DNA of 64,000 nt from Runella sp. MFBS21 (GTDB lineage: Bacteria > Bacteroidota > Bacteroidia > Cytophagales > Spirosomataceae): NCBI RefSeq assembly GCF_029433105.1, contig NZ_JARNTW010000016.1:62001-126000 (forward strand), read 5' to 3'. The position numbers and the translations under genes are program-made. Shown here piece after piece: positions 42,949 through 53,042 of the stretch. The notes under the pieces are model-generated. The model saw nothing but the letters and a program-made list of their open reading frames with translations. It did no database searches and had not been told where the DNA came from. How positions within the stretch are numbered: position 1 is the stretch's first letter; every line of letters begins with the position of its first letter.

Positions 42949-45159
42949 ATGATTCGTTTTTTACTTTCTTTGTTGATTCTCTATCCTAATTTTTTGTGGG
43001 CGCAAGACGCCGAAATTTTCAAACCTGATTCGGCCAAAAGAACCATTGAAGCACGGCAAATCTCCACTTCTTTACGCCTAGACGGACACTTGTCAGAGGC
43101 AGAGTGGCAAGGCAGTTTCGCTTCTCCTTCCTTTACCCAAATCGAACCTTTTCAAGGAAAAGAACCTACGCAGCATACCGAAGTAAAAGCCCTTTACAAT
43201 CGACAATATCTCTATTTTGCCATTTTTTCTCGTGATAGTCTAGGCAAAAAAGCCCTGCGAGCGACGGATTTTAAGCGTGATTTCAACTCGCGTCAACATG
43301 ATTTTGCAGGTTTGGTTTTCGACGGTTTCAATGATAAGCGCAACGCCATGGCGCTTATCACCAACCCGTACGGAGTGCAGCGCGATTTGTTGTCGTTTGA
43401 TGATCTCTTTTATGATATTGATTGGGATGGCCTTTGGCGCGTGCGAACTTCCCGCTCAGATTCGGGTTGGGTGGCCGAAATCGCGATTCCGTGGTCTACC
43501 TTACGCTATCCCAAAACGACCTCTACCGTTCAGGATTGGGGTTTCAATGTATTCCGAAGTCGTCGCTTGACCAATGAGCAATCTTCCTTATCGCCTTATC
43601 CGCGTTCGTTTTCGGCCATGCGGATGGAGTATGCAGGTATTTTGAAAAACTTGCAACCTCCCCCACCCAAACCCAACATCAGAGTTCAACCTTATTTGCT
43701 GGCTTCCTACGACCATTATCGCAATTTTGACCCCAGCATAAAGCCCAAAGACACCAATTATAAACTCGGAGGTGAACTCAAATGGGCGATTAACCCCAAT
43801 ACGGTGTTAGATTTGACGGCCAATACAGATTTTGCCCAAGCCGACGCCGACCGGCAAGTCAACAATGTTACGCGGTTTTCGGTCTTTTTTCCAGAAAGAC
43901 GTCAGTTTTTCTTAGAAAACGCTTCCCTCTTTGGCGCGGGTGTGGGGCCTAATGATGATTTGTCGGGCGGTAACATGCGGGTTCAGCCTTTTTTTAGTCG
44001 TCGTATCGGCCTCGACGACAGCGGCAACCCTATCCCGATTGACTTTGGCGGAAGGTTTGTGTATCGCTCCCTCAAACGAAATTATGGTGCTTTGCTGATG
44101 CGACAAAGAGGCGTGGGAGATACGCCAGCTACTCATTTTTTTGTGGGACGTTTTTCTGAAAATTTCGGCAAACAAAACCGAATCGGGGGAATTTTTACGC
44201 TCAAAAATCGACCCGATGGTACCAATATGACCAGTACTATCGACGGTTTTTTCAGACTCAGTGAATCGCATTCACTCAATACCATGCTGGTTCATTCTAC
44301 GACCACTTCCACTGGTCAGCAAGGATTCGCTGGTTTTGCGCAGTATTACTATACCACAAACCAATACAAAATCTGGTGGACTCAATCAATCGTGACCAAA
44401 GACTTTAATCCCGAAATGGGATTTGTGTCACGTACTGATGTGATTGGTACCACTCCCGGAATTTTCTTTTATAACCGAGGCAAGTGGCTTCCTTTCAAAA
44501 AACTCATTCGCGCCTTTGAGCCAGGGCTTATGACTGAGTTTTACCATCAAGCATCTACTGGAAAGCTTATCGAGCGTCAAATCAACATCAACCCTATCTG
44601 GCTCAACTTTCAGCGCGGGGGATTTTTTGGGTACCTTATCAATCCCACTTTCCAGCGGCTCACTGAGCCCTTCCAGCCCTTGGGAGTTAAAATCGGGCTT
44701 GGTGATTACCACTATGTGCGTCATCAAATTTATATCGGCACCGACCAATCTAAGATTCTAAATTTCAGTGCCGACTATAATTGGGGCAGTTATTTTGATG
44801 GTAAACTCAATAACCTTGATGCAAAACTACAATTTGCCCCACTTCCTCATTTGTCTATTACTGGGCGATTTAACCGTAATCATTTTGATAAAGTAGGAGA
44901 AAATCAAACCACTACCAACGTAGATTTGTACAGTGTAGAAGGGCGTTTTGCACTCAATCCCCGCTTACAACTGATAGGTTTTTACCAAAAAAATTCAGAA
45001 AATAACTCCCAAAACTACAACATTAGGCTCTCGTGGGAATACCAGCCTCTTTCTTATATTTATGTAGTATTTAATCACCGAGGGTTTGATACTATCACCA
45101 ACCTCAAACGCACCGAAGACCATGTGATTGCCAAAATAAGCTATTTAAAACAGTTTTGA
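42949..45159 (+). CDS. DUF5916 outer-membrane protein with family 9 carbohydrate-binding-like domain
   Basis: A 736-residue exported protein (MIRFLLSLLILYPNFLWAQ). The N-terminal domain (LRLDGHLSEAEWQGSFASPSFTQIEP, YLYFAIFSRDS, WVAEIAIPWSTLRYP) is CBM9-like. The remainder is the DUF5916 beta-barrel region (NTDFAQADADRQVNNVTRFSVFFPERRQFFLENASLFG). The family is abundant in Bacteroidota and its function is not established; binding of external ligands at the outer membrane is likely. It ends only 2 bases before a convergent gene. The 126-base upstream gap carries a -7 box. Confidence 0.85.
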   Translation: MIRFLLSLLILYPNFLWAQDAEIFKPDSAKRTIEARQISTSLRLDGHLSEAEWQGSFASPSFTQIEPFQGKEPTQHTEVKALYNRQYLYFAIFSRDSLGKKALRATDFKRDFNSRQHDFAGLVFDGFNDKRNAMALITNPYGVQRDLLSFDDLFYDIDWDGLWRVRTSRSDSGWVAEIAIPWSTLRYPKTTSTVQDWGFNVFRSRRLTNEQSSLSPYPRSFSAMRMEYAGILKNLQPPPPKPNIRVQPYLLASYDHYRNFDPSIKPKDTNYKLGGELKWAINPNTVLDLTANTDFAQADADRQVNNVTRFSVFFPERRQFFLENASLFGAGVGPNDDLSGGNMRVQPFFSRRIGLDDSGNPIPIDFGGRFVYRSLKRNYGALLMRQRGVGDTPATHFFVGRFSENFGKQNRIGGIFTLKNRPDGTNMTSTIDGFFRLSESHSLNTMLVHSTTTSTGQQGFAGFAQYYYTTNQYKIWWTQSIVTKDFNPEMGFVSRTDVIGTTPGIFFYNRGKWLPFKKLIRAFEPGLMTEFYHQASTGKLIERQININPIWLNFQRGGFFGYLINPTFQRLTEPFQPLGVKIGLGDYHYVRHQIYIGTDQSKILNFSADYNWGSYFDGKLNNLDAKLQFAPLPHLSITGRFNRNHFDKVGENQTTTNVDLYSVEGRFALNPRLQLIGFYQKNSENNSQNYNIRLSWEYQPLSYIYVVFNHRGFDTITNLKRTEDHVIAKISYLKQF

Positions 45160-45161
45160 GG

Positions 45162-46001
45162 TCATAAATCATAATTGCTACGGTAAGTATCACGCACAAA
45201 TAAGTACCTAAGCGCTACCCCAAACTGATAACTCTTAGGCTGTAGGCTCAAGACTGATTTGTTTTCTTCCACGCCGTTGACAAACAGCTGCGTTGTAGAT
45301 TCCAAGGCGGCTGATTTGGCATATAACATACGACCATACGCCACTATCTCAAATTTTTTTCCAATACGCCCCACAAACTCTACCCCGCCTTCGAGTTCGA
45401 CTTTGGCACGTCCTGTCGTGTACGATTCATTTTCAACGATCAGGGTATCGACGCCATTATGAGCTCCGGAGCGCGATAATCCATAAAGCTGAAATTGTTT
45501 GAGTGTCTGTAATTTACGGGTAGGCGTCCATACCATCCCACCCGACACATAAATCCCCGAGCGTTTTTGAACAAATCCTAATTTTACGACCCGCCATTTG
45601 AAACGTAAAGGGATAGAATGCTGTAAGTCCGTTATTCGGTACCGAAACGACGGCGAGGCCCTTACCCCCATCAGGGCATTGGAGGGATTTCGGGTGTATC
45701 CCAATTCAAGTGCCCACTTAAGATTGTGTAAATAGCCCACATAGGCTCCTGCATAGCTATCTGTGTATCCTTTTTGAGGAGAAAGCAAGCCTAGCAAATT
45801 GTTGGTTGCTGACGCGCCATTCCATTTACCTCCTCCCTCGATTCCCATGTACCAATGGTTTTTGCTCAATACTAAATCTGGATGGGTCACAAGGACGGGG
45901 GTTATGTATCGTTTTTGAGGGCGATAATAATCTTCTATTTGAGCGAAAGCGACTACTCCCAAATTACTTAACAATAACCCCAATAGTACAAATCGAATCA
46001 T
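45162..46001 (-). CDS. Outer-membrane protein, porin-like/hypothetical
   Basis: A 279-residue protein with a signal peptide (MIRFVLLGLLLSNLGVVAFAQ). Alternating hydrophobic strands, such as RFKWRVVKLGFVQKRSGIYVSGGMVW, and the C-terminal YQFGVALRYLFV end suggest a small beta-barrel. No named family recognised. Convergent with the DUF5916 gene with a 2-base gap and no hairpin between them. Confidence 0.65.
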   Translation of the reverse strand: MIRFVLLGLLLSNLGVVAFAQIEDYYRPQKRYITPVLVTHPDLVLSKNHWYMGIEGGGKWNGASATNNLLGLLSPQKGYTDSYAGAYVGYLHNLKWALELGYTRNPSNALMGVRASPSFRYRITDLQHSIPLRFKWRVVKLGFVQKRSGIYVSGGMVWTPTRKLQTLKQFQLYGLSRSGAHNGVDTLIVENESYTTGRAKVELEGGVEFVGRIGKKFEIVAYGRMLYAKSAALESTTQLFVNGVEENKSVLSLQPKSYQFGVALRYLFVRDTYRSNYDL

Positions 46002-46067
46002 GAATTTCAGCGTTCTTGTTTCATTTTCAATATACGACTAAGACGCATTTACCGTTGCAAAGGTGGG

Positions 46068-46075
46068 TAGTTTTG
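46068..46075 (+). promoter_or_regulatory. -7 box before the helicase gene pair
   Basis: TAGTTTTG fits TAnnTTTG and lies 18 bases before the ATG at 46094. A -33 TTTG is not evident. Confidence 0.35.
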
Positions 46076-46093
46076 TCGTAATTCGCGCACATT

Positions 46094-46396
46094 ATGATAT
46101 TATCCTTTCCATATTCCGAAATCAAGTCGCCTTTTCAAGTCGGCGACCGCGTACAAGTCGATATACTTACCCTCTATCGCAAGCCACCCTACGAGTTTGT
46201 GGAGGGAGTGGTATACCAAGTACGCGTAGATTTCCCTCTACTTTCAACCACCAAACGGGGCTTTTCGTTTACGCTTTCAGAAGTTAAATTTAGATACGGT
46301 ATTCAGCCCGACACTGTCAAATTCCCTAAAATGAAAGAAGTCGAAAATGAACTTTATGATGTTCCGGAAGAGTATTTAAGAGAAAGCGTATCATAA
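46094..46396 (+). CDS. Hypothetical 100-residue protein
   Basis: I do not recognise a family. The protein is soluble, with two beta-rich halves (FQVGDRVQVDILTL, FVEGVVYQVRVDF) and an acidic C-terminal tail (MKEVENELYDVPEEYL). It ends 30 bases before the SNF2-like helicase gene on the same strand and may share its promoter. Confidence 0.6.
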   Translation: MILSFPYSEIKSPFQVGDRVQVDILTLYRKPPYEFVEGVVYQVRVDFPLLSTTKRGFSFTLSEVKFRYGIQPDTVKFPKMKEVENELYDVPEEYLRESVS

Positions 46397-46426
46397 AATT
46401 CATCGACATCCTGACAAAACCTACCT

Positions 46427-49400
46427 ATGGCTTATTATAAAGGCTTAATTTTAGAAAGTTTGGCCGCTCTCAAAAAAGAAGCTTCGAGCGCAGTTCGCCA
46501 GCGCGCCCATGAAATATACCGAAATGGCGGCGTAAAGATTGTGAGTTTTGACGGGGAGTTCTACGGCGCCAAGTTCAAAGTAACTAGCCAATCTAGCTCC
46601 GAAAAATACGAAGTAGAATTCTCCAGCATGGACGACCCCGAAGCCATAGAGTGCTATTGTGATTGTCCTTCCGAAAACTATCCTTGCAAGCATGGTGTAG
46701 CCGCCGCGATAGCCTTAGAAGAGCATATCAATCGTGATTTTGGTCAAGCCAAATCTAGTACAGTACAAGACCTCAAAAAAATCATCATCGATATATCGGA
46801 AGCCTCACGCCAAGCACCCAAGAAAAAAATTGAGTTTCTAAAACCCACCCTTTTTCAAATGAAAGCATCGACGATGGTACTTAGAAACATCGAAGATAGC
46901 CAAATTCAACCTCAGGTTCCGATAAGCTTTTGGCCTAGTCGCCGGCATTATCTCAATATAAGCTCCCTAGAGCAGCGTGCAAGCTATGAAAAGTTTGAGC
47001 TATCTCTCAAAAAAAGTGGTGCCTACCAGATAGCTATCCAACGGCTCGAAAAACACAAATACCAGTTTTCGTGCACCTGCCACCAAGAGCTCACTTCCCC
47101 ACTCTGCGAACACATGATGGGCGTGCTAGTTTGGCTCCAAAAACAACGCGGCCCCTTCGCACTAGAGCTGCTCAAAGATTGGACATTAGAAAAAAATGCT
47201 CTTTTGGCAAAATACGGTTATTCCACCAACGACAACCTATCGGGAAAATTTGATTTCAAACTCTCTCCGTATGGGCAGCTCGAACTCATTGTGGTAGACA
47301 AAAGTATTCAGCCAATTACGGGTATCAAATGGGAAAATATTCTCAAAAGTACCCTACCTATTAAGTCCCCACATCCATTTGTACCCATTGAGAATCATCC
47401 TGGGACACAGGTCTTTGTTTATTTATTTGAACAATTTAGCACCCAACAACTCCCCTTTTTTGAAATAGAACTGGCTCAAGGACATCTCAATAGCAAAACA
47501 GGAAAAATCACCAATATCCAGCGTATTGGATGGAATGATAAGGATCGCCCCGTAGGAGACGCCATCGACGCCGAAATCCTCAAAACTAGTCGATTATTGA
47601 CTCAAACGTTTTTGCATGACACCCTTCGGCAGCGTGGCCACAAAATCTCAAACTCCTCATGGAACCTCAAATACAGTAGTGAAGCGATGGATGATGCTAT
47701 CGAAATCACGGGGAAAGTTCTCGAAAAGCTTTTTCCTTTGATGGTGGGACGAGCGATTCGTATCAATACAAAAACAGATTCTTATGGCACTGCTGGTACA
47801 AATGTCGAAATCCACGAAGCACCCCTTGACCTACATTTCAAACTCAATCGAAATGAGCAAGAAACAACTTTAGAGGCTTTTGTAAGACGCCAAAACGATG
47901 ACCTTATCCCTTTTCAGGAGTTAAAAGATGTAGGTACGTATTGGCTCTGCATTTTACCCAATCAACAGTTGTGCCGCTTTCGTTCGGCAGCGGCGGCAAA
48001 AGTAGCGCGACATTTTTTTGAACTAGGAGGTGCAGTTAAGCTACGTACCGTGCGTGATGATGCGTTTTTTAACGGGTTTGTCATCCCACTAGCCGATCAG
48101 TTTTCGCTCGATTTTGGCCCCAACCAAGCCATTGTCAAAACCGAGCTTGAATGGAAAGAAGGCCGAGTGTATCTAAAAGAGGCCGACGACAATTTGATGA
48201 TTGTGCCAGTATTTGCCTACAACAGCGACGACAACGACGAAGTAGAACTCTCTCGTGATTTTAGAAAAGCCCGCGTCAACGCCCTCAACGATACCGTACA
48301 AATTCAATACCGTGACCACGACGCCGAAGAAAATTTTGTGCAGTTTCTGCAAAAACAACATCCGCTTTTTGCCCACCAAACCGACGAATATTTCTATCTA
48401 CCTTCCGAAAAAGTGTTGGAAAACAATTGGTTGTTTCAATTTTACGAGGCTTTGCACCAAAACGAAACCAAACTTTTTGGCTTTAACAACCTCAAGAAGT
48501 TTCGGTACAACCCCAACAAAGTAAGTTTCAAAATCCGAAACTCTTCGGGCATCGACTGGTTTGACTTACAGATTGAAATTACTTTTGGGGACCAATCTGT
48601 TTCGTTGGCGGATGTGCGCAAAGCTGTTCTCAAAAAACAAAATTACATCGAACTCAAAGACGGTTCTTTTGGGCTATTGCCTGAAGAATGGCTCGCGCAG
48701 TACGCCCAGCTGTTTAGATTTAGTAAAGTAGACGACAAAAAAGGCGTATTACGGCTTTCTAAACAACACTTTACGATTTTGGAACGCTACAAAGAGTACA
48801 TCGAAAATCCTAAGTTACTCAGAGAGTTGGATGAAAAACGCGAAAAACTGCTCAATTTTACCGAAATCAAGAAGATTAAACTCCCCAAAAACATTGATGC
48901 CAAACTAAGACCTTACCAAGAAGAAGGCTATAAATGGCTGCATTTTTTAGATGAATTTGGCTGGGGTGGCTGTCTTGCTGATGATATGGGATTAGGAAAA
49001 ACCTTGCAAATGCTTACTTTTTTGCAAGAACAAAAAAACCGCAACCCCAAAGGCGTCCACTTAATAGTCGTTCCCAAAACCCTGATTTTCAATTGGCAAG
49101 CAGAAGCTGCCAAGTTTTGTCCAGATTTGAAATTATACGTCCATACTGGCCCCCAACGCAGCCGCACGACTCATATTTTCAATGCCTACGACCTCATTAT
49201 CACCACTTATGGCTCGGTGAGGTCAGATATTGAGATGCTCCAAAAGTTTCGGTTTCACTACGTGGTACTCGACGAAGCGCAAGCCATCAAAAACCCTGAT
49301 TCGATGATTGCCAAGGCAGTGAAACTGCTCAACGCCCAAAATCGTCTGACCATGACAGGTACCCCTGTCGAAAACAATACTTTTGACCTGTATTCTCAGT

Positions 49401-50287
49401 TTGATTTCTTAAACCCTGGCTTTTTGGGAAACGAAGATTTTTTCCGTACCGAATACGCCACGCTTATCGACAAATACCAAGACAAAGGTCGCGCTACGGA
49501 GCTTCGTCGTTTGATTTATCCTTTTATGCTCAAACGCACCAAGGAAGAAGTAGCCAAAGACTTACCCGAAAAAACCGAAACGGTGCTCTATTGCGAAATG
49601 GACAAACGTCAACGTAAAGTTTATAATGCTTTTCGGGACAAATACCGTGATATGATTGCGGGAAAAATGGACGAAGTGGGCCGCGAACAAGCCTCTTTTT
49701 TGATATTAGAAGGACTGCTCAAACTACGCCAAATCTGCGACTCCCCTGCCCTGCTTTCGGACGACGAAGATTATGGACACGAATCGGTCAAACTAGAAGA
49801 AATAGTGCGTGAAATCGAAGAAAATGCTTCTCACCACAAAATTGTGATTTTCAGTCAGTTTCTCAAAATGCTTGACCTCATCAAAGTCAAACTTGAACGA
49901 GACCGCATCCCCTACGAATACCTCGACGGCCAAACCCAAGACCGCGCCGAACGCGTCAACCGTTTTCAGGGAGATGACCAATGTAGGGTGTTTTTGATGA
50001 GCCTTAAAGCAGGGGGCGTAGGTCTCAATCTCACGGAGGCTGATTATGTCTATCTTGTCGACCCGTGGTGGAACCCCGCCGTAGAGCAGCAAGCCATCGA
50101 CCGCGTACACCGCATAGGTCAGACAAAACGCGTTTTTGCCTATCGAATGATTTGTAAAGACACGGTCGAAGAAAAAATCATTCAACTCCAAAATCGCAAA
50201 CGTGCCCTTGCCGACGACCTCATTTCGACCGAAGCAGGTTTTCTCAAAAAACTCACCAAAGACGATATCCTGGGGCTTTTTAGTTAA
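46427..50287 (+). CDS. SWIM zinc-finger SNF2-family helicase
   Basis: A 1286-residue ATPase. Two SWIM-type CxCx(n)CxH clusters stand in the N-terminal half: C78-D-C80 with C87-K-H89, and a second about residue 217 (SCTCHQELTSPLCEH). The SNF2 domain occupies the C-terminal 480 residues: DDMGLGKTLQML (Walker A), VVLDEAQAIKN (Walker B), TMTGTPVEN, YEYLDGQTQDRAERVN, and the last motif DRVHRIGQTKRV. These enzymes move or remodel nucleic-acid-protein complexes. A bacterial member's target is unknown. No nearby defence genes suggest a phage role. Confidence 0.93.
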   Translation: MAYYKGLILESLAALKKEASSAVRQRAHEIYRNGGVKIVSFDGEFYGAKFKVTSQSSSEKYEVEFSSMDDPEAIECYCDCPSENYPCKHGVAAAIALEEHINRDFGQAKSSTVQDLKKIIIDISEASRQAPKKKIEFLKPTLFQMKASTMVLRNIEDSQIQPQVPISFWPSRRHYLNISSLEQRASYEKFELSLKKSGAYQIAIQRLEKHKYQFSCTCHQELTSPLCEHMMGVLVWLQKQRGPFALELLKDWTLEKNALLAKYGYSTNDNLSGKFDFKLSPYGQLELIVVDKSIQPITGIKWENILKSTLPIKSPHPFVPIENHPGTQVFVYLFEQFSTQQLPFFEIELAQGHLNSKTGKITNIQRIGWNDKDRPVGDAIDAEILKTSRLLTQTFLHDTLRQRGHKISNSSWNLKYSSEAMDDAIEITGKVLEKLFPLMVGRAIRINTKTDSYGTAGTNVEIHEAPLDLHFKLNRNEQETTLEAFVRRQNDDLIPFQELKDVGTYWLCILPNQQLCRFRSAAAAKVARHFFELGGAVKLRTVRDDAFFNGFVIPLADQFSLDFGPNQAIVKTELEWKEGRVYLKEADDNLMIVPVFAYNSDDNDEVELSRDFRKARVNALNDTVQIQYRDHDAEENFVQFLQKQHPLFAHQTDEYFYLPSEKVLENNWLFQFYEALHQNETKLFGFNNLKKFRYNPNKVSFKIRNSSGIDWFDLQIEITFGDQSVSLADVRKAVLKKQNYIELKDGSFGLLPEEWLAQYAQLFRFSKVDDKKGVLRLSKQHFTILERYKEYIENPKLLRELDEKREKLLNFTEIKKIKLPKNIDAKLRPYQEEGYKWLHFLDEFGWGGCLADDMGLGKTLQMLTFLQEQKNRNPKGVHLIVVPKTLIFNWQAEAAKFCPDLKLYVHTGPQRSRTTHIFNAYDLIITTYGSVRSDIEMLQKFRFHYVVLDEAQAIKNPDSMIAKAVKLLNAQNRLTMTGTPVENNTFDLYSQFDFLNPGFLGNEDFFRTEYATLIDKYQDKGRATELRRLIYPFMLKRTKEEVAKDLPEKTETVLYCEMDKRQRKVYNAFRDKYRDMIAGKMDEVGREQASFLILEGLLKLRQICDSPALLSDDEDYGHESVKLEEIVREIEENASHHKIVIFSQFLKMLDLIKVKLERDRIPYEYLDGQTQDRAERVNRFQGDDQCRVFLMSLKAGGVGLNLTEADYVYLVDPWWNPAVEQQAIDRVHRIGQTKRVFAYRMICKDTVEEKIIQLQNRKRALADDLISTEAGFLKKLTKDDILGLFS

Positions 50288-50361
50288 GCTCTGTAGCTGT
50301 TAGAATTGAGTTCATTTGGTCTTTTGTCTTTAAAATAAATACTTACTTATCCATTTTTCCG

Positions 50362-51048
50362 ATGTCGATCATGAAAAAATTCCTTCGCTATCTCAAACTT
50401 AGCTTTTTTACACTTCCGCTTTTGGCTGCCCAACAAGACAACCCTATCCGAATCATTTTCTTTGGCGACTCTATCACCCAAGCAGGGGTAAGACCCGGCG
50501 GCTACATCGTCAAAATGGGCGAAATGCTCGAAAAACAAGGCCTTAAAAACAAATATGAGCTGATAGGGGCAGGTATCGGCGGCAACAAAGTGTATGACCT
50601 TTATCTGCGGATGGAAGAAGATGTACTCGCCAAAAAACCCAACATTGTTCTTATTTATATAGGCGTCAACGACGTATGGCACAAGGCCTCTCACGGCACC
50701 GGCACCGACCCCGACAAATTCCTGAAATTTTATGAAGCTATCTTGAAAAAACTCCAAGCGGCCAATATCAAAGTAGCCCTATGCACTCCTGCCGCGATTG
50801 GCGAACGTACCGATTTTTCTAACCAACAAGACGGCGACCTCAATCAATATTCCCAGATGATTCGAAATCTTGCCAAAAAGCACAACTTACCTTTGGTAGA
50901 TTTGCGTAAAGCATTTTTGGATTATAATCTCAAAAACAACCCCAACAACGACGAGAAAAATATCCTCACCACCGACCGCGTTCACCTCAACGACGCCGGC
51001 AATCAGCTTGTAGCTGATGAAATGTGGAATGTGCTGAAAGGAATGTAA
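50362..51048 (+). CDS. Secreted SGNH/GDSL-type hydrolase
   Basis: A 228-residue exported enzyme. An in-frame ATG at 50371 would give the cleaner signal peptide MKKFLRYLKLSFFTLPLLAAQ. Block I is FFGDSITQAG (nucleophile Ser), block II GAGIGGN (Gly), block III IGVNDVW (Asn), and block V TDRVHLND (Asp-His), the complete SGNH set. Lipase/acyl esterase acting on acetylated sugars or peptidoglycan is usual. A strong hairpin terminator lies 27 bases after the stop. Confidence 0.9.
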   Translation: MSIMKKFLRYLKLSFFTLPLLAAQQDNPIRIIFFGDSITQAGVRPGGYIVKMGEMLEKQGLKNKYELIGAGIGGNKVYDLYLRMEEDVLAKKPNIVLIYIGVNDVWHKASHGTGTDPDKFLKFYEAILKKLQAANIKVALCTPAAIGERTDFSNQQDGDLNQYSQMIRNLAKKHNLPLVDLRKAFLDYNLKNNPNNDEKNILTTDRVHLNDAGNQLVADEMWNVLKGM

Positions 51049-51074
51049 AATTTTCAACCATCTTGTTCCCATAC

Positions 51075-51110
51075 AAAAGGGCTGTCTCAATTGATTGAAA
51101 CAGCCCTTTT
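51075..51110. terminator. Bidirectional terminator between SGNH hydrolase and aminotransferase
   Basis: AAAAGGGCTGT (51075-51085) and ACAGCCCTTTT (51100-51110) pair fully, with a further 4-bp stem inside after one C-A mismatch. It separates two convergent genes and carries T-runs on both strands. Confidence 0.85.
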
Positions 51111-51134
51111 GATTTTTGGGTCAACCACAAACTA

Positions 51135-52352
51135 CTACTGCAATTTTGCAACCGCTTCTTTGATGCGGCGACATGCTTCTACGAGATTTTCGTCAGAAGC
51201 AGCGGTAGAGATTCGCATACAGTTTGGGGCGCCAAAACCCGAACCTGCTACCGTAGCAACAAAAGCTTCGTTGAGCAACCACATGCAAAAATCGTCCGAA
51301 TTGTTGATAGCCGTTTTGCCATCATTTTTACCAAAATAATAGCTAATATCTGGGAAGGCATAGAAAGCACCTTGGGGCATGTTTACTTTAAAACCAGGAA
51401 TTTCTTTCAACAGCCCTACCACCAACCCACGACGACGCTCGTAGGCTTCGCACATTTCTTTGGCAGCATCTTTAGGGCCTGTTATCGCGGCAAGCGCGGC
51501 ACGTTGCGAAATCGAACCCGTACCCGAAGTGACTTGGCCTTGCAATTTTTCTACGCCATCTGCAATCCACTTAGCCGCACCGATGTAGCCAATCCGCCAG
51601 CCTGTCATGGCATAGCCTTTTGCTACTCCATTGACTGTAATCACGCGGTCATGAATCTCAGGAATAGACCCAATACTAAAGTGACCTTGGGGTGTAAAAT
51701 TGATGTACTCGTAGATTTCGTCGGCCAATACAAAAATATTATCATACTTTTCGATGACTTTGGCCAATGCCCGTAGCTCGGCTTCCGAATATACCGAACC
51801 GGTAGGATTATTGGGCGAAGCAAACATCACTACACGTGTACGCTCAGTGATGGCATCTTGAAGCTGGTCAGGAGTTACTTTGAAATCATTGTCAAAGCTA
51901 CCTTCCACAATCACCGATTTGCCTTCAGCAAGCTTCACCATTTCAGAATAGCTCACCCAGTAAGGCGACAAGATAACCACTTCATCGCCGGGATTTACCA
52001 ATACCTGAATCACATTGGCCAATGAGTGTTTTGCTCCCGTAGATACAACGATGTTTTCAGGCTTCCAATTTATATTATTTTCATTCTTAAACTTATCAGC
52101 AATTGCCTTACGCAAATCAGCATAACCAGCCACGGGCGAGTATCCGTGGTATCCTTCATCAATCGCTTGCTTCGCAGCTTCACAGATGTGCTTCGGGGTC
52201 TTGAAATCGGGTTCACCGACACTCAAGCTAATCACTTTATGACCTTGTGCGGCCAATTCGCGTGCTTTTTTGGTCATCCCCAACGTAGAAGATTCCTCAA
52301 GCGCGTTAATGCGGTCGGCCAATAAACTGGCCGTTTCGACGACAGCAGACAT
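51135..52352 (-). CDS. aspC: Aspartate aminotransferase, class I PLP enzyme
   Basis: A 405-residue enzyme counted from the ATG at 52352; the open frame continues to 52400 but MSAVVETASLLADRI is the normal N-terminus. SVGEPDFKTP, SPNNPTG (Asn182), DEIYEYI (Asp211) and the PLP lysine in VAKGYAMTGWRIGY (Lys245) are the fold type I signature. It makes aspartate/glutamate by transamination; paralogue specificity is uncertain. Convergent with SGNH hydrolase; promoter box at 52380-52387. Confidence 0.88.
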   Translation of the reverse strand: MSAVVETASLLADRINALEESSTLGMTKKARELAAQGHKVISLSVGEPDFKTPKHICEAAKQAIDEGYHGYSPVAGYADLRKAIADKFKNENNINWKPENIVVSTGAKHSLANVIQVLVNPGDEVVILSPYWVSYSEMVKLAEGKSVIVEGSFDNDFKVTPDQLQDAITERTRVVMFASPNNPTGSVYSEAELRALAKVIEKYDNIFVLADEIYEYINFTPQGHFSIGSIPEIHDRVITVNGVAKGYAMTGWRIGYIGAAKWIADGVEKLQGQVTSGTGSISQRAALAAITGPKDAAKEMCEAYERRRGLVVGLLKEIPGFKVNMPQGAFYAFPDISYYFGKNDGKTAINNSDDFCMWLLNEAFVATVAGSGFGAPNCMRISTAASDENLVEACRRIKEAVAKLQ

Positions 52353-52379
52353 ATTTAGTTGTTTTAAAAAATTTGCCCG

Positions 52380-52387
52380 CAAAATTA
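52380..52387 (-). promoter_or_regulatory. -7 box of the aminotransferase gene
   Basis: On the minus strand TAATTTTG matches TAnnTTTG, 28 bases before the ATG at 52352. A matching TTTG element at the expected distance is not seen. Confidence 0.45.
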
Positions 52388-52440
52388 CAATTCCATGCAA
52401 GAGTTTCCTACTTTTATTTTAATTTTATCAAACTACCCCT

Positions 52441-52917
52441 ATGTCTGTTGCATATTTGCAAACACCCCTTGGAGTAACTTACATTGAAGGTGATGCCGAC
52501 GGTATTAGAGAAGTCAGTATTCTAGATGCCTCTCCTGAGCTTTTGACGAATATGATTCCGCCCGAATTACGGCAAGCCCATCAGCAGCTAAGCGAATATT
52601 TCAGAGGAGAGCGCAATACCTTTGACCTACAGCTCAATCCTCAAGGTACCGATTTTCAGAAAAGAGTTTGGGAAGAATTACTAAAAATTCCTTTTGGCCG
52701 TACTATTTCCTACTTAGAGTTAGCGCGTCGTTTGGGGGACGAAAAATCGATTCGGGCAGCCGCTGCTGCCAATGGAAAAAATCCTATTTGGTTGATAGTG
52801 CCCTGCCACCGCGTCATTGGCTCAGATGGCAGTCTTACGGGCTATGCTGGGGGACTTTGGCGCAAAAAATGGCTCATTGAATACGAAAAAGGCGGCCTTC
52901 AAGGAAGTTTGTTTTGA
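52441..52917 (+). CDS. ogt: Methylated-DNA-protein-cysteine methyltransferase
   Basis: A 158-residue DNA-repair protein that moves the alkyl group from O6-alkylguanine to its own cysteine. PCHRV with Cys122 in IWLIVPCHRVIGSDGSLTGYAGG, and upstream GTDFQKRVWEELLKIPFGRTISYLELA, are the family motifs. No Ada N-terminal domain, so Ogt/AGT type. Divergent from aspC; a hairpin follows at 52963-53004. Confidence 0.93.
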   Translation: MSVAYLQTPLGVTYIEGDADGIREVSILDASPELLTNMIPPELRQAHQQLSEYFRGERNTFDLQLNPQGTDFQKRVWEELLKIPFGRTISYLELARRLGDEKSIRAAAAANGKNPIWLIVPCHRVIGSDGSLTGYAGGLWRKKWLIEYEKGGLQGSLF

Positions 52918-52962
52918 AACCACCTACTCTCTCCCAACCACACCTAGCTCTTCATATATACA

Positions 52963-53004
52963 AAATAGCGGCAGAAAATGACCAAGTCACCTCTACCGCT
53001 ATTT
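52963..53004. terminator. Hairpin between ogt and fasciclin gene
   Basis: AAATAGCGG (52963-52971) and CCGCTATTT (52996-53004) pair over 9 bases with a 24-base loop. It separates two convergent genes and may terminate both. Confidence 0.6.
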
Positions 53005-53042
53005 GACCTCACATTGCTCACTTCACGATTGTTCTACATACA

